Below the pieces are notes generated by a model that worked only from the letters and a program-made list of their open reading frames with translations, made no database searches and was not told where the DNA came from. The translations under genes were made by a program, and so were the position numbers. A DNA stretch of 64,000 nt from Clostridiales bacterium (GTDB taxonomy: Bacteria > Bacillota > Clostridia > Peptostreptococcales > Anaerovoracaceae), in the NCBI GenBank assembly GCA_022766365.1, contig JALENW010000024.1, positions 62,001 through 126,000 on the forward strand, read 5' to 3'. How positions within the stretch are numbered: position 1 is the stretch's first letter; each line of letters opens with the position of its first letter. Below are positions 35,624 to 45,154 of this stretch, one piece after another.

Positions 35624-35662
35624 TTGATTAGCATATTTACCGGATTGACAGTATTAAAATGA
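35624..35662 (+). CDS. putative 12-codon leader peptide before purM
   Basis: GGAGG (35615-35619) is followed after 4 bases by TTG ATT AGC and an open frame of 12 sense codons whose TGA overlaps the purM ATG (ATGA, 35659-35662). purM itself has no Shine-Dalgarno sequence. ATCCGG (35611-35616) and CCGGAT (35640-35645) could pair and cover the GGAGG. Coding is inference. Confidence 0.35.
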   Translation: MISIFTGLTVLK

Positions 35663-36699
35663 CAAAAAGTTACAGTGAAAGTTATAAGGATGCAGGAGTT
35701 GATATCACAGCGGGATATAAGGCTGTCGAACTCATGAAGGAACATGTGGCGAGAACCATGATATTCGGAAAGACAGATAGCTTAGGCGGTTTTGGAGGGT
35801 TGTTTCAGCTTGAACTTGGCAGTATCAAAGAACCGGTTCTGGTAAGTGGAACAGATGGTGTCGGGACAAAACTTAAGATGGCATTCCTTACAGATAAACA
35901 TGATACTGTTGGAATAGACTGCGTGGCAATGTGTGTTAATGATATAATTTGTGTAGGAGCCAAGCCTCTTTTTTTCCTCGACTACATTGCTGTAGGGAAA
36001 AATATCCCGGAAAAAGTTTCCCGAATAGTTTCAGGTGTAGCTGAAGGCTGTGTTCAGTCACAATGTGCACTTATAGGCGGCGAAACAGCGGAAATGCCCG
36101 GGTTCTATGGTGAACAAGAGTACGACATGGCCGGATTTGCAGTTGGGATTGTGGATAAGTCAGAAATTATCAATAAAGCAAATGTTATGCCGGGAGACGT
36201 TATACTTGGTCTTGCTTCTTCCGGTATTCATTCAAACGGCTTTTCACTTGTAAGGAAGGTACTTGATGTTGAGAATATCGACCTCTCTGAACCTATCAGT
36301 AAGCTCAAAGATAAAACCCTGGGAGAAGTTTTGATGGAGCCAACCAGAATATACGTTAAACCTGTACTTAAACTCTTGGAAAATGTAAATGTCAAGTCTA
36401 TTGCAAACATTACGGGGGGAGGCTTCTACGAAAATATTCCAAGAGCACTTCCGGAAAACATGACAGCCAAAATAAAAAAATCAGCAATACCGGTACTTCC
36501 TATTTTTAAATATATTCAGGAAAAAGGCAGTATTTCTGAAAGAGATATGTACAATACATTTAATATGGGAATCGGCATGGTTATAACGATTTCAAAGGAG
36601 GATGAGGAAAAGGCGAAGAACATTCTCCAAGCCTCAGGAGAAGAAGTGTATACCCTTGGAGAAGTGATACGGTCAGACGATGGTGTTGTTTTATGGTAG
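35659..36699 (+). CDS. purM: AIR synthetase (phosphoribosylformylglycinamidine cyclo-ligase)
   Basis: 346 residues. Closes the imidazole ring to aminoimidazole ribonucleotide using ATP. FGGLFQLELG, the signature SGTDGVGTKLKMAF and GGETAEMPGFY are present. No ribosome site before ATG 35659; see the leader frame just upstream. Its end overlaps purN by 7 bases. Confidence 0.96.
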   Translation: MTKSYSESYKDAGVDITAGYKAVELMKEHVARTMIFGKTDSLGGFGGLFQLELGSIKEPVLVSGTDGVGTKLKMAFLTDKHDTVGIDCVAMCVNDIICVGAKPLFFLDYIAVGKNIPEKVSRIVSGVAEGCVQSQCALIGGETAEMPGFYGEQEYDMAGFAVGIVDKSEIINKANVMPGDVILGLASSGIHSNGFSLVRKVLDVENIDLSEPISKLKDKTLGEVLMEPTRIYVKPVLKLLENVNVKSIANITGGGFYENIPRALPENMTAKIKKSAIPVLPIFKYIQEKGSISERDMYNTFNMGIGMVITISKEDEEKAKNILQASGEEVYTLGEVIRSDDGVVLW

Positions 36700-37316
36700 A
36701 AAATATTAATGACAAGGTTTATATGGCGGTTTTGGTATCCGGAGGGGGGACTAATCTACAGGCTTTAATAGATGCCGAAAAAGACGGAAGCCTCAGCCCT
36801 TGCGAAATATGCCTTGTAATTTCAAATAACGAAGACGCCTATGCTCTTAAGAGGGCTGAAAATGAAGGTATCAAGGCACTGGTTTGTAAGGACGAATCAA
36901 AACTCCTTAAAATCTTAAATGATGAAAGGATAGATATGCTGGTTTTGGCCGGATATCTCAAAATCTTAACAGGAAGATTCATACGTAATTTTCAAAAGCC
37001 GATTATTAATATTCACCCGTCATTAATTCCATCTTTCTGCGGGAAGGGGTGCTATGGACTACACGTTCATGAGAAGGCGCTTGAATATGGCGTAAAAATC
37101 AGTGGAGCAACGGTTCACTTTGTGAATGAAATTCCTGATGGCGGTGAAATAATACTCCAAAAAGCTGTGGAAGTTAAACCATATGATACTCCTGTAACCC
37201 TCCAGAGACGTATAATGGAAGAGGCGGAGTGGAAACTCCTTCCACAAGCATGTGTTATTGTAGGCAATGAGATTATCGGAGCGAAAAGACGGAAGAAAGA
37301 GGATTGTATAATATGA
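36693..37316 (+). CDS. purN: GAR formyltransferase
   Basis: 207 residues. Transfers formyl from 10-formyltetrahydrofolate to glycinamide ribonucleotide. VLVSGGGTNLQAL is the phosphate-binding opening, NIHPSLIPSF contains the catalytic Asn and His, and the catalytic Asp lies in IPDGGEI. FCGKGCYG replaces the common 'PG..A' loop residues. Coupled to purM (7-base overlap) and to the next gene (4-base overlap). Confidence 0.95.
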   Translation: MVENINDKVYMAVLVSGGGTNLQALIDAEKDGSLSPCEICLVISNNEDAYALKRAENEGIKALVCKDESKLLKILNDERIDMLVLAGYLKILTGRFIRNFQKPIINIHPSLIPSFCGKGCYGLHVHEKALEYGVKISGATVHFVNEIPDGGEIILQKAVEVKPYDTPVTLQRRIMEEAEWKLLPQACVIVGNEIIGAKRRKKEDCII

Positions 37317-38026
37317 AAACAATAACTGTAGAAGAAGCCCTTAAAGGAAATCCATATCCCGGACGAGGAATAATCCTAGGAAAAGCTAAGGGAGGGAAAA
37401 ATGCCGTTGCAGTTTACTTCATCATGGGGCGAAGCGAAAACAGCAGAAACAGAATCTTTCTTGAAGATGGAGATGATATAATGATCAAGCCTTTTGATGA
37501 ATCGAAAGTGGAAGATTCATCTCTTATCGTTTATTATCCTATGAGAGCTCAAAATTATGAGCTCATTGTAACAAATGGAGATCAAACAGACACTATCTAT
37601 AATTTCATGCTGGAAGGTGAGAGCTTTGCAGATGCCCTGAAAACAAGAGAATTTGAGCCGGATGCCCCCAATTATACCCCTAGAATCAGCGGACTTATGG
37701 AGCTCAATGAGGAGCTTACATATAAGCTGTCCATACTTAAATGCGGAAACCCTGAAAGACAAAAATGCTACCGCTTCTTCTACAATTACGAAGCTGTATC
37801 CGGAATAGGGCACCTCATACACACATATATAACAGATGGCAATCCACTTCCAACTTATGAAGGTGAACCTAAAGAGATAGAAATTAGTGGGACATTGACG
37901 GAATTTGCAGATAGAGTTTGGAACTCTCTTGATGTGGAAAATAGAATTTCACTCGTGGCAAAAGCCATAGATTTAGAAAACGGTCAGGTAAAAACCTATA
38001 TAATTAACAAGAATATACAGCAATAG
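37313..38026 (+). CDS. PurO-like IMP cyclohydrolase
   Basis: 237 residues from ATG 37313 (ATGA overlap with purN; AGAGG upstream). KGNPYPGRGIILG at the N-terminus is the hallmark of the PF07826 IMP cyclohydrolase family, first known from archaeal PurO. It would close FAICAR to IMP. It is followed by a PurH that lacks its own cyclohydrolase domain, so the two supply the last two steps as separate proteins. Assignment from motif plus context. Confidence 0.8.
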   Translation: MKTITVEEALKGNPYPGRGIILGKAKGGKNAVAVYFIMGRSENSRNRIFLEDGDDIMIKPFDESKVEDSSLIVYYPMRAQNYELIVTNGDQTDTIYNFMLEGESFADALKTREFEPDAPNYTPRISGLMELNEELTYKLSILKCGNPERQKCYRFFYNYEAVSGIGHLIHTYITDGNPLPTYEGEPKEIEISGTLTEFADRVWNSLDVENRISLVAKAIDLENGQVKTYIINKNIQQ

Positions 38027-38063
38027 GCAGACAAAAAAAGCAGATTGAAAAAGAGGTAACATA

Positions 38064-39248
38064 ATGAAAGAATTTGAATTGAAATACGGGTGTAATCCTA
38101 ACCAGAAACCGGCAAAAGTTTACATGGAAGACGGCAGAGAGCTTCCATTTGAAATTCTAAACGGCAGACCAGGATACATCAATTTTCTTGATGCTCTCAA
38201 CAGTTGGCAATTAGTTAGGGAACTGGACGAAGCATTGGGAGAGCCTGCTGCAACGTCCTTCAAACACGTAAGTCCGACCTCGGCCTCAATAGCCGTTCCC
38301 ATGAGTGATGCCTTGAAAAAAAGTTGTTTTGTTGACGATGTGGAAGATCTTGATGATTCAAAGCTGGCAACGGCTTATGCAAGAGCTAGAGGAACCGACA
38401 GAATGTCTTCATTTGGGGATTTTATCGCTCTTTCAAGGCCGTGCGATGTTGTAACAGCCAAACTCATTAAACGGGAGGTTTCAGATGGAATAATAGCTCC
38501 CGGATTTGATGAAGACGCACTGAAGATTCTGCGAAGCAAGAAAAAAGGGAATTACAATATTATTGAAATTGACCCCGACTATGTTCCGGTTCACGAAGAA
38601 ACAAAACAGGTTTTCGGAGTCACTTTTTCTCAAGGTAGAAACGATTGTAAAATAAATCGTGATGTTCTTGGAAAAATCGTTACCAAGAATAAAAACCTCA
38701 CAAACGAGGGCAGGAGGGATTTGATTGTGGCTCTGATCACTTTAAAGTACACACAGTCAAATTCAGTAGCCTTTGCCAAGGAAGGGCAGGCGATCGGGGT
38801 CGGTGCCGGGCAACAGTCAAGAATTCACTGCACAAGACTTGCTGGAGATAAGGCTGACATATGGCATCTGAGACAATCGGAGAAGGTCTTGGGCCTTCCG
38901 TTCAAAAATGATATTCCACGTGCTGTAAGGGATAATACTATAGATGTATATCTGGGTAGAGATTATATGGATGTCATTCGTGACGGACAATGGGAAGATG
39001 TGTTCACTGTAAAACCTGAACCTTTTACTAAGGAAGAGCAAACGGAATACTTGAGTAAAATTAATGGAGTTGCCCTTGGATCAGATGCTTTTTTCCCATT
39101 TGGCGATAATATAGAAAGAGCTGTAAAAAGCGGTGTAAGCTTTGTAGCTCAACCAGGCGGTTCAATTAGAGATGAAAATGTAATTGAAACATGTGATAAA
39201 TTTGCCATGGTAATGGCATTCACCGGAATGAGGCTTTTTCATCATTAG
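38064..39248 (+). CDS. purH: stand-alone AICAR transformylase (PurH C-terminal domain only)
   Basis: 394 residues; bifunctional PurH is about 510-530. MKEFELKYGCNPNQKPAKVY starts directly at the transformylase domain; SFKHVSPTSASIAVP holds the catalytic Lys-His pair, and the end has ALGSDAFFPFGDNIERA and VAQPGGSIRDE. The N-terminal MGS-like IMP cyclohydrolase domain is absent, complemented by the gene upstream. Ribosome site AGAGG before the ATG. Confidence 0.93.
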   Translation: MKEFELKYGCNPNQKPAKVYMEDGRELPFEILNGRPGYINFLDALNSWQLVRELDEALGEPAATSFKHVSPTSASIAVPMSDALKKSCFVDDVEDLDDSKLATAYARARGTDRMSSFGDFIALSRPCDVVTAKLIKREVSDGIIAPGFDEDALKILRSKKKGNYNIIEIDPDYVPVHEETKQVFGVTFSQGRNDCKINRDVLGKIVTKNKNLTNEGRRDLIVALITLKYTQSNSVAFAKEGQAIGVGAGQQSRIHCTRLAGDKADIWHLRQSEKVLGLPFKNDIPRAVRDNTIDVYLGRDYMDVIRDGQWEDVFTVKPEPFTKEEQTEYLSKINGVALGSDAFFPFGDNIERAVKSGVSFVAQPGGSIRDENVIETCDKFAMVMAFTGMRLFHH

Positions 39249-39324
39249 TTTTCAAAAATATCAGTATTAAAGATGGATTGATATTTCCGACTAAGTAATT
39301 ACAATTAACAAGGAGTATTCGTAA

Positions 39325-40596
39325 ATGAAAATTCTCGTGGTAGGTGGCGGTGGCAGAGAGCATGCCATCATCAAAAAAATAAAGGAAAATCCGAATGTTA
39401 AAGAAATATTTGCACTTCCGGGAAACGGTGGGATTGCAGCCGACGCAACCTGTGTCGATATAAAGGCTACGGATCTTTCGGGAGTTAAGGATTTCGCTGT
39501 AAAAGAGCATGTAGATTTTGCTGTAGTGGCACCCGATGATCCTTTGGTACTCGGAATGGTCGATGAGCTTGAAGCAGCAGGGATTCCCTGTTTCGGTCCG
39601 AACAAAAGAGCAGCAATTATAGAGGGGAGTAAGGCATTTTCTAAAGAACTGATGAAGAATTTCGATATTCCCACTGCAAAATATCAAACCTTTGACGATT
39701 TTACGGGGGCGTCGGCATATGTGTCAGAGAATCCTGTTCCTATAGTTATAAAGGCTGATGGTCTCGCTCTTGGGAAAGGGGTTATCATTGCCGAAACCCA
39801 TGATGAAGCCTTGAATGCCCTGAAAACTATAATGAAAGATAAACTTTTCGGTGACAGTGGAAACAGAGTCGTAATAGAAGAATTCCTTGAAGGGCCTGAA
39901 GTGTCTGTGCTTGCATTTACAGATGGGGAGAGGATTGTACCTATGATTTCGTCAATGGACCACAAAAGAGCCTTTGACGGCGATATTGGACCTAATACAG
40001 GGGGCATGGGAGTAATCGCACCTAATCCATACTATACAAAAGAAATTGCAGAAAGAGCTATGAATGACATTTTTCTACCGACTTTGAAAGCCATGAATTC
40101 CCTTGGCAGACCGTTTAAAGGCTGTCTTTATTTTGGCCTCATGATCACTGCAGATGGTCCGAAAGTTATAGAATATAACTGCAGATTTGGAGATCCTGAA
40201 GCCCAAGCTGTTTTACCACTTTTAGAATCGGATCTTCTGGAGATAATGATGGATGTAAGAGAAGGTAAGCTTGATTCTTCAAAGGTCAGGTTCTCCGGAG
40301 ATTTCACATGTTGCCTTGTGCTTGCCTCCAAAGGCTATCCTAAGGCATATGAGAAAGGATTTGCTATCAGCTGGAACGATGAAGAAACAAGGGATATTTT
40401 CGTGGCGGGTGCTAAGTTGGAAAATAACTGTCTTGTCACAAACGGTGGAAGAGTTCTCGGGATAACTAAAAAAGGAGGAACCCTTAAAGAAGCCATAGAC
40501 AAAGCATATAAGGCAGCTGAAAGCATCAATTTCAAAAATAAATACTTTAGAAAAGACATCGGACATAAAGCACTTAAAGTATTAAGAGAGGTATAA
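39325..40596 (+). CDS. purD: phosphoribosylamine–glycine ligase
   Basis: 423 residues, ATP-grasp enzyme. MKILVVGGGGREHAI is the N-terminal Rossmann signature; VIKADGLALGKGV, DHKRAFDGDIGPNTGGMG and YNCRFGDPEAQ are the ATP-grasp and substrate motifs. Preceded by AAGGAG; a 76-base gap separates it from purH. Ends 2 bases before purL. Confidence 0.97.
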   Translation: MKILVVGGGGREHAIIKKIKENPNVKEIFALPGNGGIAADATCVDIKATDLSGVKDFAVKEHVDFAVVAPDDPLVLGMVDELEAAGIPCFGPNKRAAIIEGSKAFSKELMKNFDIPTAKYQTFDDFTGASAYVSENPVPIVIKADGLALGKGVIIAETHDEALNALKTIMKDKLFGDSGNRVVIEEFLEGPEVSVLAFTDGERIVPMISSMDHKRAFDGDIGPNTGGMGVIAPNPYYTKEIAERAMNDIFLPTLKAMNSLGRPFKGCLYFGLMITADGPKVIEYNCRFGDPEAQAVLPLLESDLLEIMMDVREGKLDSSKVRFSGDFTCCLVLASKGYPKAYEKGFAISWNDEETRDIFVAGAKLENNCLVTNGGRVLGITKKGGTLKEAIDKAYKAAESINFKNKYFRKDIGHKALKVLREV

Positions 40597-40598
40597 TA

Positions 40599-43500
40599 AT
40601 GGTTAGAAGGGTTTTTGTCGAAAAAAGGCAGGCGTTTGCCCACGAGGCAAAAGAAGTGCAAAGGGATATCAAGAGTTTTTTGGGATTGGATCGTCTGGGA
40701 GATGTCCGCATAATAAATCGCTACGACGTAGATGATATTGATGAAGAGGTATTTAAGAACGCCGTTAATACGGTATTTTCAGAGCCTCAAGTCGACAAGG
40801 TTTTAACATATGATGAACTGAATTTCAAGAAAACTGATTTTGTTTTGGCGGTTGAACTTCTTCCCGGGCAATTTGATCAGAGAGCGGAAGCGGCTTCAGA
40901 ATGTATACAGATGATTTCCCAAGGAAAAAAGCCTGTAGTCAAGTACGCTAAGCTGTATGTATTCACCGGTATTGATTCGGATCAAGCCAAGGCAAAAATA
41001 CGTAAATATATCATTAATCCTGTTGAGGCAAGAGAAGCAACTCTCTCTGAATATGAAGATTTGAACCTTGCTGCGGATTATCCACAGGACGTGGAAATAA
41101 TCCATGACTTCAATCAAATGGACGAAGCAGATTTGAAAACCTTGGCAGCAAATATGGGTCTTGCTATGGATCTTTCGGATCTTACTTTCACACAGGAGTA
41201 CTTCCGCAATGAAAACAGACCTCCCACTATTACAGAAATTCGTGTTATAGACACATATTGGTCAGATCATTGCAGACATACAACTTTTAACACTGTAATT
41301 GACAATGTGGAATTCGAAGATAAAAATGTAAGTGATGCTTATAATTTATATATAAAAATCAGAGAAGATTTAAAGCGTTCCAAACCGATTTCATTGATGG
41401 ACATTGGAACAATTGCAGCAAAATATTTACGTAGCCTTGGAAAGCTAAATAATTTGGATGAATCTGAAGAAATTAATGCGTGCACTGTCAAAATCAAAGT
41501 TGAAAGTTCAAAAGGCACAGAGGACTGGCTACTTCTATTTAAAAACGAAACACATAATCACCCTACAGAAATTGAACCATTTGGTGGTGCAGCAACCTGT
41601 ATAGGTGGAGCCATAAGGGATCCGCTTTCGGGTCGTTCATATGTTTACTCTGCAATGAGAGTAACCGGAGCCGGAAATCCTCTTGCGGCTGATGATGAGA
41701 CGCTGGAGGGAAAACTTTCTCAGAGGAAAATCGTTACCACAGCTGCTAAGGGTTATTCCTCTTACGGCAATCAAATTGGACTTGCTACGGGACAGGTTGA
41801 TGAACTGTATCATCCAGGGTATGTTGCTAAGAGAATGGAAGTCGGAGCAGTCATAGCAGCTGCACCGGCAGAAAATGTTATAAGAGAGACACCTTTAGCA
41901 GGGGATATTGTTTTGCTCTTAGGAGGTAAAACAGGAAGAGACGGTTGTGGAGGAGCAACCGGATCATCGAAATCCCATACGGTAGATTCAATCGAAACGG
42001 CGGGTGCCGAGGTCCAGAAAGGTAATGCTCCTGAAGAGAGAAAGCTTCAGAGACTTTTCAGAAATCCGGAAGCAAGTAAATTGATTAAACGCTGTAATGA
42101 CTTTGGAGCAGGAGGAGTTTCAGTAGCCATCGGTGAACTTGCGGAAGGGCTGAATATCAACCTTGATAAAGTTCCTAAGAAATACGAAGGACTTGATGGA
42201 ACGGAGCTTGCTATCAGTGAATCTCAGGAACGAATGGCTGTTGTAGTCAGGTCAGAAAATGTCGAGAGATTTAAAACTCTTGCAGAATCGGAGAATTTAC
42301 AATGTACTGAGGTAGCCACTGTAAATGACACTGGACGTCTTGTAATGTGCTGGCGAGGAAATACAATCGTAGATATTTCAAGGGAATTTCTTGATACCAA
42401 TGGAACTGATAAGCATATAGAAGCAAGGGTCTTAGAGGGTAAACCGTACGGTAAATCATCAAGTGGAGATTTTATCAAAGATATGAAAGCAATGGTAGGA
42501 GAACTTAACGTATGTTCAAAACGTGGGCTTTCTGAAATGTTTGATTCTACAATCGGTGCAGGTACCGTAATTATGCCGTTTGGTGGAAAGTTCCAGCGTA
42601 CGCCTAATCAAGCTATGGTTAATCTTATTTCCATGGAAGAAGATACGTCAAGTACAGCTTCATTTATGTCATGGGGCTTCAACCCCTATATTTCGGAATT
42701 GTCACCATTTGACGGAGCATATCTTGCTGTAGTGGAATCTGTTTCGAAGCTGGTGGCTGCCGGAGCTGAATTTAATGATATTTATCTATCATTTCAAGAA
42801 TACTTCGAGAAACTTGGAACAGATAAGGAAAAGTGGGGAAAGCCACTTGCCTCTGTATTGGGTGCATTGAAAGCTCAAATTGCTCTGGAAATAGCAGCAA
42901 TAGGCGGCAAGGATTCCATGTCCGGGAGCTTTGAAGATCTACATGTTCCACCTACACTCATTTCATTTGCGGTGACAACCGGTGAGGTAGGCAGAGTTAT
43001 AAGCGGTGATTTTAAAGGAGTTAACCATAATGTAATTATGATTACGCCACAGATTGACGACAATGGTCTTCCAACCGGAGAGTCTTTGAAAGAAGTTTTT
43101 GCTTTAGTGGGAGAGTTGGTCGAAAGAAAGAAAGCACTTTCCATTTATACCTGTGGCTATGGCGGTGTTGCTGAAGCTGTTTATAAAATGTCGATAGGAA
43201 ATAACATAGGATTTGAATATTCCAATGATACTGATATTGATAAATTGTTTGCTTATAATTACGGAAGTTTCATTGTCGAGCTTTCTGATGACTGTGATAT
43301 TGCAACACTAAAAAAAGATGATAAAATTTCCATTCTCGGTGAGACTGTTTCAACTGAGAAATTGATTTTCAAGGGAGATGAAATTGAGCTTAGAACACTT
43401 GATGTAATCTATGAAAGCAAACTTGAGCCTGTTTATAATTTCCATGTTGATGAAAAATTGCCTGAGAGAAACAGCTCTCATGCTATATGTGAAGATTTAT

Positions 43501-44348
43501 CTTTTAAAGGAATCAGAACAATAAAAAGTCATGCAGGATTTACATTAGATAAGCCTAAAGTGCTTATCCCTGTATTCCCGGGTACTAACTGTGAATATGA
43601 TAGTGCTAAGTCTTTCAAAGCTGCCGGAGCAGACGTTGAAGTGTTTGTAATCAATAATTTAACAAGTGCACATATTGCTAAATCTGTAGATGAATTTGCA
43701 AAAAAAATTCGTGAATCTAATATTATCTTTATTCCTGGAGGGTTCTCAAGTGGTGATGAGCCTGACGGATCCGGTAAATTTATAACTGCGTTTTTCAGAA
43801 ATCGTAAGATAAAAGAGGCTGTTGAGGATCTTATGGAAAATCGAGATGGCCTTATGGCCGGCATTTGCAATGGATTCCAAGCACTTATAAAACTTGGGCT
43901 TCTTCCATACGGCAGAATTTTAGATGTTGACGAAAACTTCCCAACTCTTACTCTAAACGAAATCGGTCGTCATCAATCAAAAATCGTTGATGTGAAAGTC
44001 CTGTCTAATGCCTCTCCATGGCTCAAAAATACGAAGATAGGGGAGATATATAAGGTGCCAATATCACATGGAGAAGGACGTTTTGTTGCCTCCGATGAGG
44101 TAATCGATACTCTCTTAGCAAATGGACAGATTAATACTCAGTATGTTGACTTTGAAGGAAACGGTACATACATGATACATTGTAATCCTAATGGATCATA
44201 CCTTGGTATTGAGTGTATAACATCTCCGGATGGAAGGATTCTTGGTAAGATGGGCCATTCTGAAAGAATAGGAGAAAATCTGTACAAAAATGTTCCGGGG
44301 GAATATGATATGGAAATGTTCAAGGCTGCAGTAGAATACTTTAAGTAG
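40599..44348 (+). CDS. purL: FGAM synthase, single-chain clostridial type
   Basis: 1249 residues. Converts FGAR to FGAM with glutamine. PurS-like N-terminal region (1 to about 200), two PurM-like ATP/substrate domains (THNHPTEIEPF, SGRSYVYSAMRVTGAGNPL), and a C-terminal class I glutaminase (from about 970; nucleophile C1090 in GICNGFQAL, and the late HGEGRF). Most Bacilli use three proteins (PurS, PurQ, PurL); this fused form matches the Clostridia/Streptococcus version. Last gene of the operon, followed by hairpins. Confidence 0.96.
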   Translation: MVRRVFVEKRQAFAHEAKEVQRDIKSFLGLDRLGDVRIINRYDVDDIDEEVFKNAVNTVFSEPQVDKVLTYDELNFKKTDFVLAVELLPGQFDQRAEAASECIQMISQGKKPVVKYAKLYVFTGIDSDQAKAKIRKYIINPVEAREATLSEYEDLNLAADYPQDVEIIHDFNQMDEADLKTLAANMGLAMDLSDLTFTQEYFRNENRPPTITEIRVIDTYWSDHCRHTTFNTVIDNVEFEDKNVSDAYNLYIKIREDLKRSKPISLMDIGTIAAKYLRSLGKLNNLDESEEINACTVKIKVESSKGTEDWLLLFKNETHNHPTEIEPFGGAATCIGGAIRDPLSGRSYVYSAMRVTGAGNPLAADDETLEGKLSQRKIVTTAAKGYSSYGNQIGLATGQVDELYHPGYVAKRMEVGAVIAAAPAENVIRETPLAGDIVLLLGGKTGRDGCGGATGSSKSHTVDSIETAGAEVQKGNAPEERKLQRLFRNPEASKLIKRCNDFGAGGVSVAIGELAEGLNINLDKVPKKYEGLDGTELAISESQERMAVVVRSENVERFKTLAESENLQCTEVATVNDTGRLVMCWRGNTIVDISREFLDTNGTDKHIEARVLEGKPYGKSSSGDFIKDMKAMVGELNVCSKRGLSEMFDSTIGAGTVIMPFGGKFQRTPNQAMVNLISMEEDTSSTASFMSWGFNPYISELSPFDGAYLAVVESVSKLVAAGAEFNDIYLSFQEYFEKLGTDKEKWGKPLASVLGALKAQIALEIAAIGGKDSMSGSFEDLHVPPTLISFAVTTGEVGRVISGDFKGVNHNVIMITPQIDDNGLPTGESLKEVFALVGELVERKKALSIYTCGYGGVAEAVYKMSIGNNIGFEYSNDTDIDKLFAYNYGSFIVELSDDCDIATLKKDDKISILGETVSTEKLIFKGDEIELRTLDVIYESKLEPVYNFHVDEKLPERNSSHAICEDLSFKGIRTIKSHAGFTLDKPKVLIPVFPGTNCEYDSAKSFKAAGADVEVFVINNLTSAHIAKSVDEFAKKIRESNIIFIPGGFSSGDEPDGSGKFITAFFRNRKIKEAVEDLMENRDGLMAGICNGFQALIKLGLLPYGRILDVDENFPTLTLNEIGRHQSKIVDVKVLSNASPWLKNTKIGEIYKVPISHGEGRFVASDEVIDTLLANGQINTQYVDFEGNGTYMIHCNPNGSYLGIECITSPDGRILGKMGHSERIGENLYKNVPGEYDMEMFKAAVEYFK

Positions 44349-44362
44349 AAAGATGTGGTTTT

Positions 44363-44393
44363 GGAAATAAAAAGATAATATATTTTTATTTCC
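44363..44393 (+). terminator. AT-rich 11-bp hairpin after purL
   Basis: GGAAATAAAAA (44363-44373), 9-nt loop, TTTTTATTTCC (44383-44393), 15 bases after the purL stop. Probable end of the purine operon transcript despite low GC. Confidence 0.5.
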
Positions 44394-44445
44394 TGGGAAC
44401 TCGACGATGTGTAAAACTTTTATTACCGATTCTGATTAAAACAAC

Positions 44446-44487
44446 AAGTCGCCATAATAATCGAATTATCACTTATTATGGCGACTT
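44446..44487. terminator. 15-bp perfect inverted repeat downstream of the purine operon
   Basis: AAGTCGCCATAATAA (44446-44460) and TTATTATGGCGACTT (44473-44487) with a 12-nt loop. The right arm ends in CTTTG, the left arm begins after ACAACAAG, so it could terminate from either side. It may be the main purine terminator. Confidence 0.55.
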
Positions 44488-44530
44488 TGCTATATCTGTC
44501 TCAGTTAGGCGATGGAGGTTATGGTATTAA

Positions 44531-44572
44531 ATATAACTATTCCTAAAATCATAATTTTCGGAATAGTTATAT
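44531..44572. repeat. 13-bp inverted repeat with paired inner arms
   Basis: ATATAACTATTCC (44531-44543) and GGAATAGTTATAT (44560-44572); the inner AAAAT/ATTTT also pair after one mismatch, making a stem of about 18 bp. No gene ends here on either strand, so it may be a palindromic element or the foot of a lost gene. Confidence 0.5.
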
Positions 44573-45154
44573 ACACTTAAAAACAATTGAGACAATCTTC
44601 GTGGAAGCCATAGTTTATATTTGCTGTTGAATTTAATTCCATCTCCCATTGTTCTTTAAACTGTGCCTTGCTTACAATAAGGTGCATAAACTTCTATTGT
44701 AATCGTATATTACAACACTTAAAGTAACTTATTTCCATGCTTAATCATTTGTAGCAATTTCAATGCAATCTTACTGTAACTATTAAAGAAAATATATACA
44801 TCATATATGGTTACAAGCTTCCAGGATTTCATATCAGTCTGGGAATATTATATGCCCATTTATATTATACCCTGTAATAATTGATTCCATATTATGTTCT
44901 CATGTTCGAATTATATAATCTCACCATCATCAGACTGATTATATCTTCAGCATACTCAAAACTCGATCATTGAAAATAAATTGCATAAAATCGAGGCTCT
45001 CATTTGCGTTTTAACGGATTTTATTTACCATCATCGATATATTAATCCACTCTCTAAAATTATAGTTTAGTTAAAATAGCGAAATTTCTCAAGGATACTA
45101 TCATGGATTAACAGCTGTATTGCAAATATATTATTTGGATATATTTGTTATTCT
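44573..45154. other. gene-free AT-rich stretch
   Basis: No convincing coding frame. Two short reverse-strand frames (44832 to 44719, 37 codons; 44687 to 44577, 36 codons) read plausibly but lack ribosome sites and known motifs; they could be debris of a decayed gene. CAAATATA (45123-45130) and TATATTTG (45140-45147) form a hairpin beyond the yneA-like gene, possibly its terminator, though without a T-tract. Confidence 0.5.

Noticed and set aside
44577..44832. Two short reverse-strand frames (37 and 36 codons) in the gene-free region
   Set aside because: No ribosome sites, no recognisable domain, and different frames; kept only as possible gene debris.
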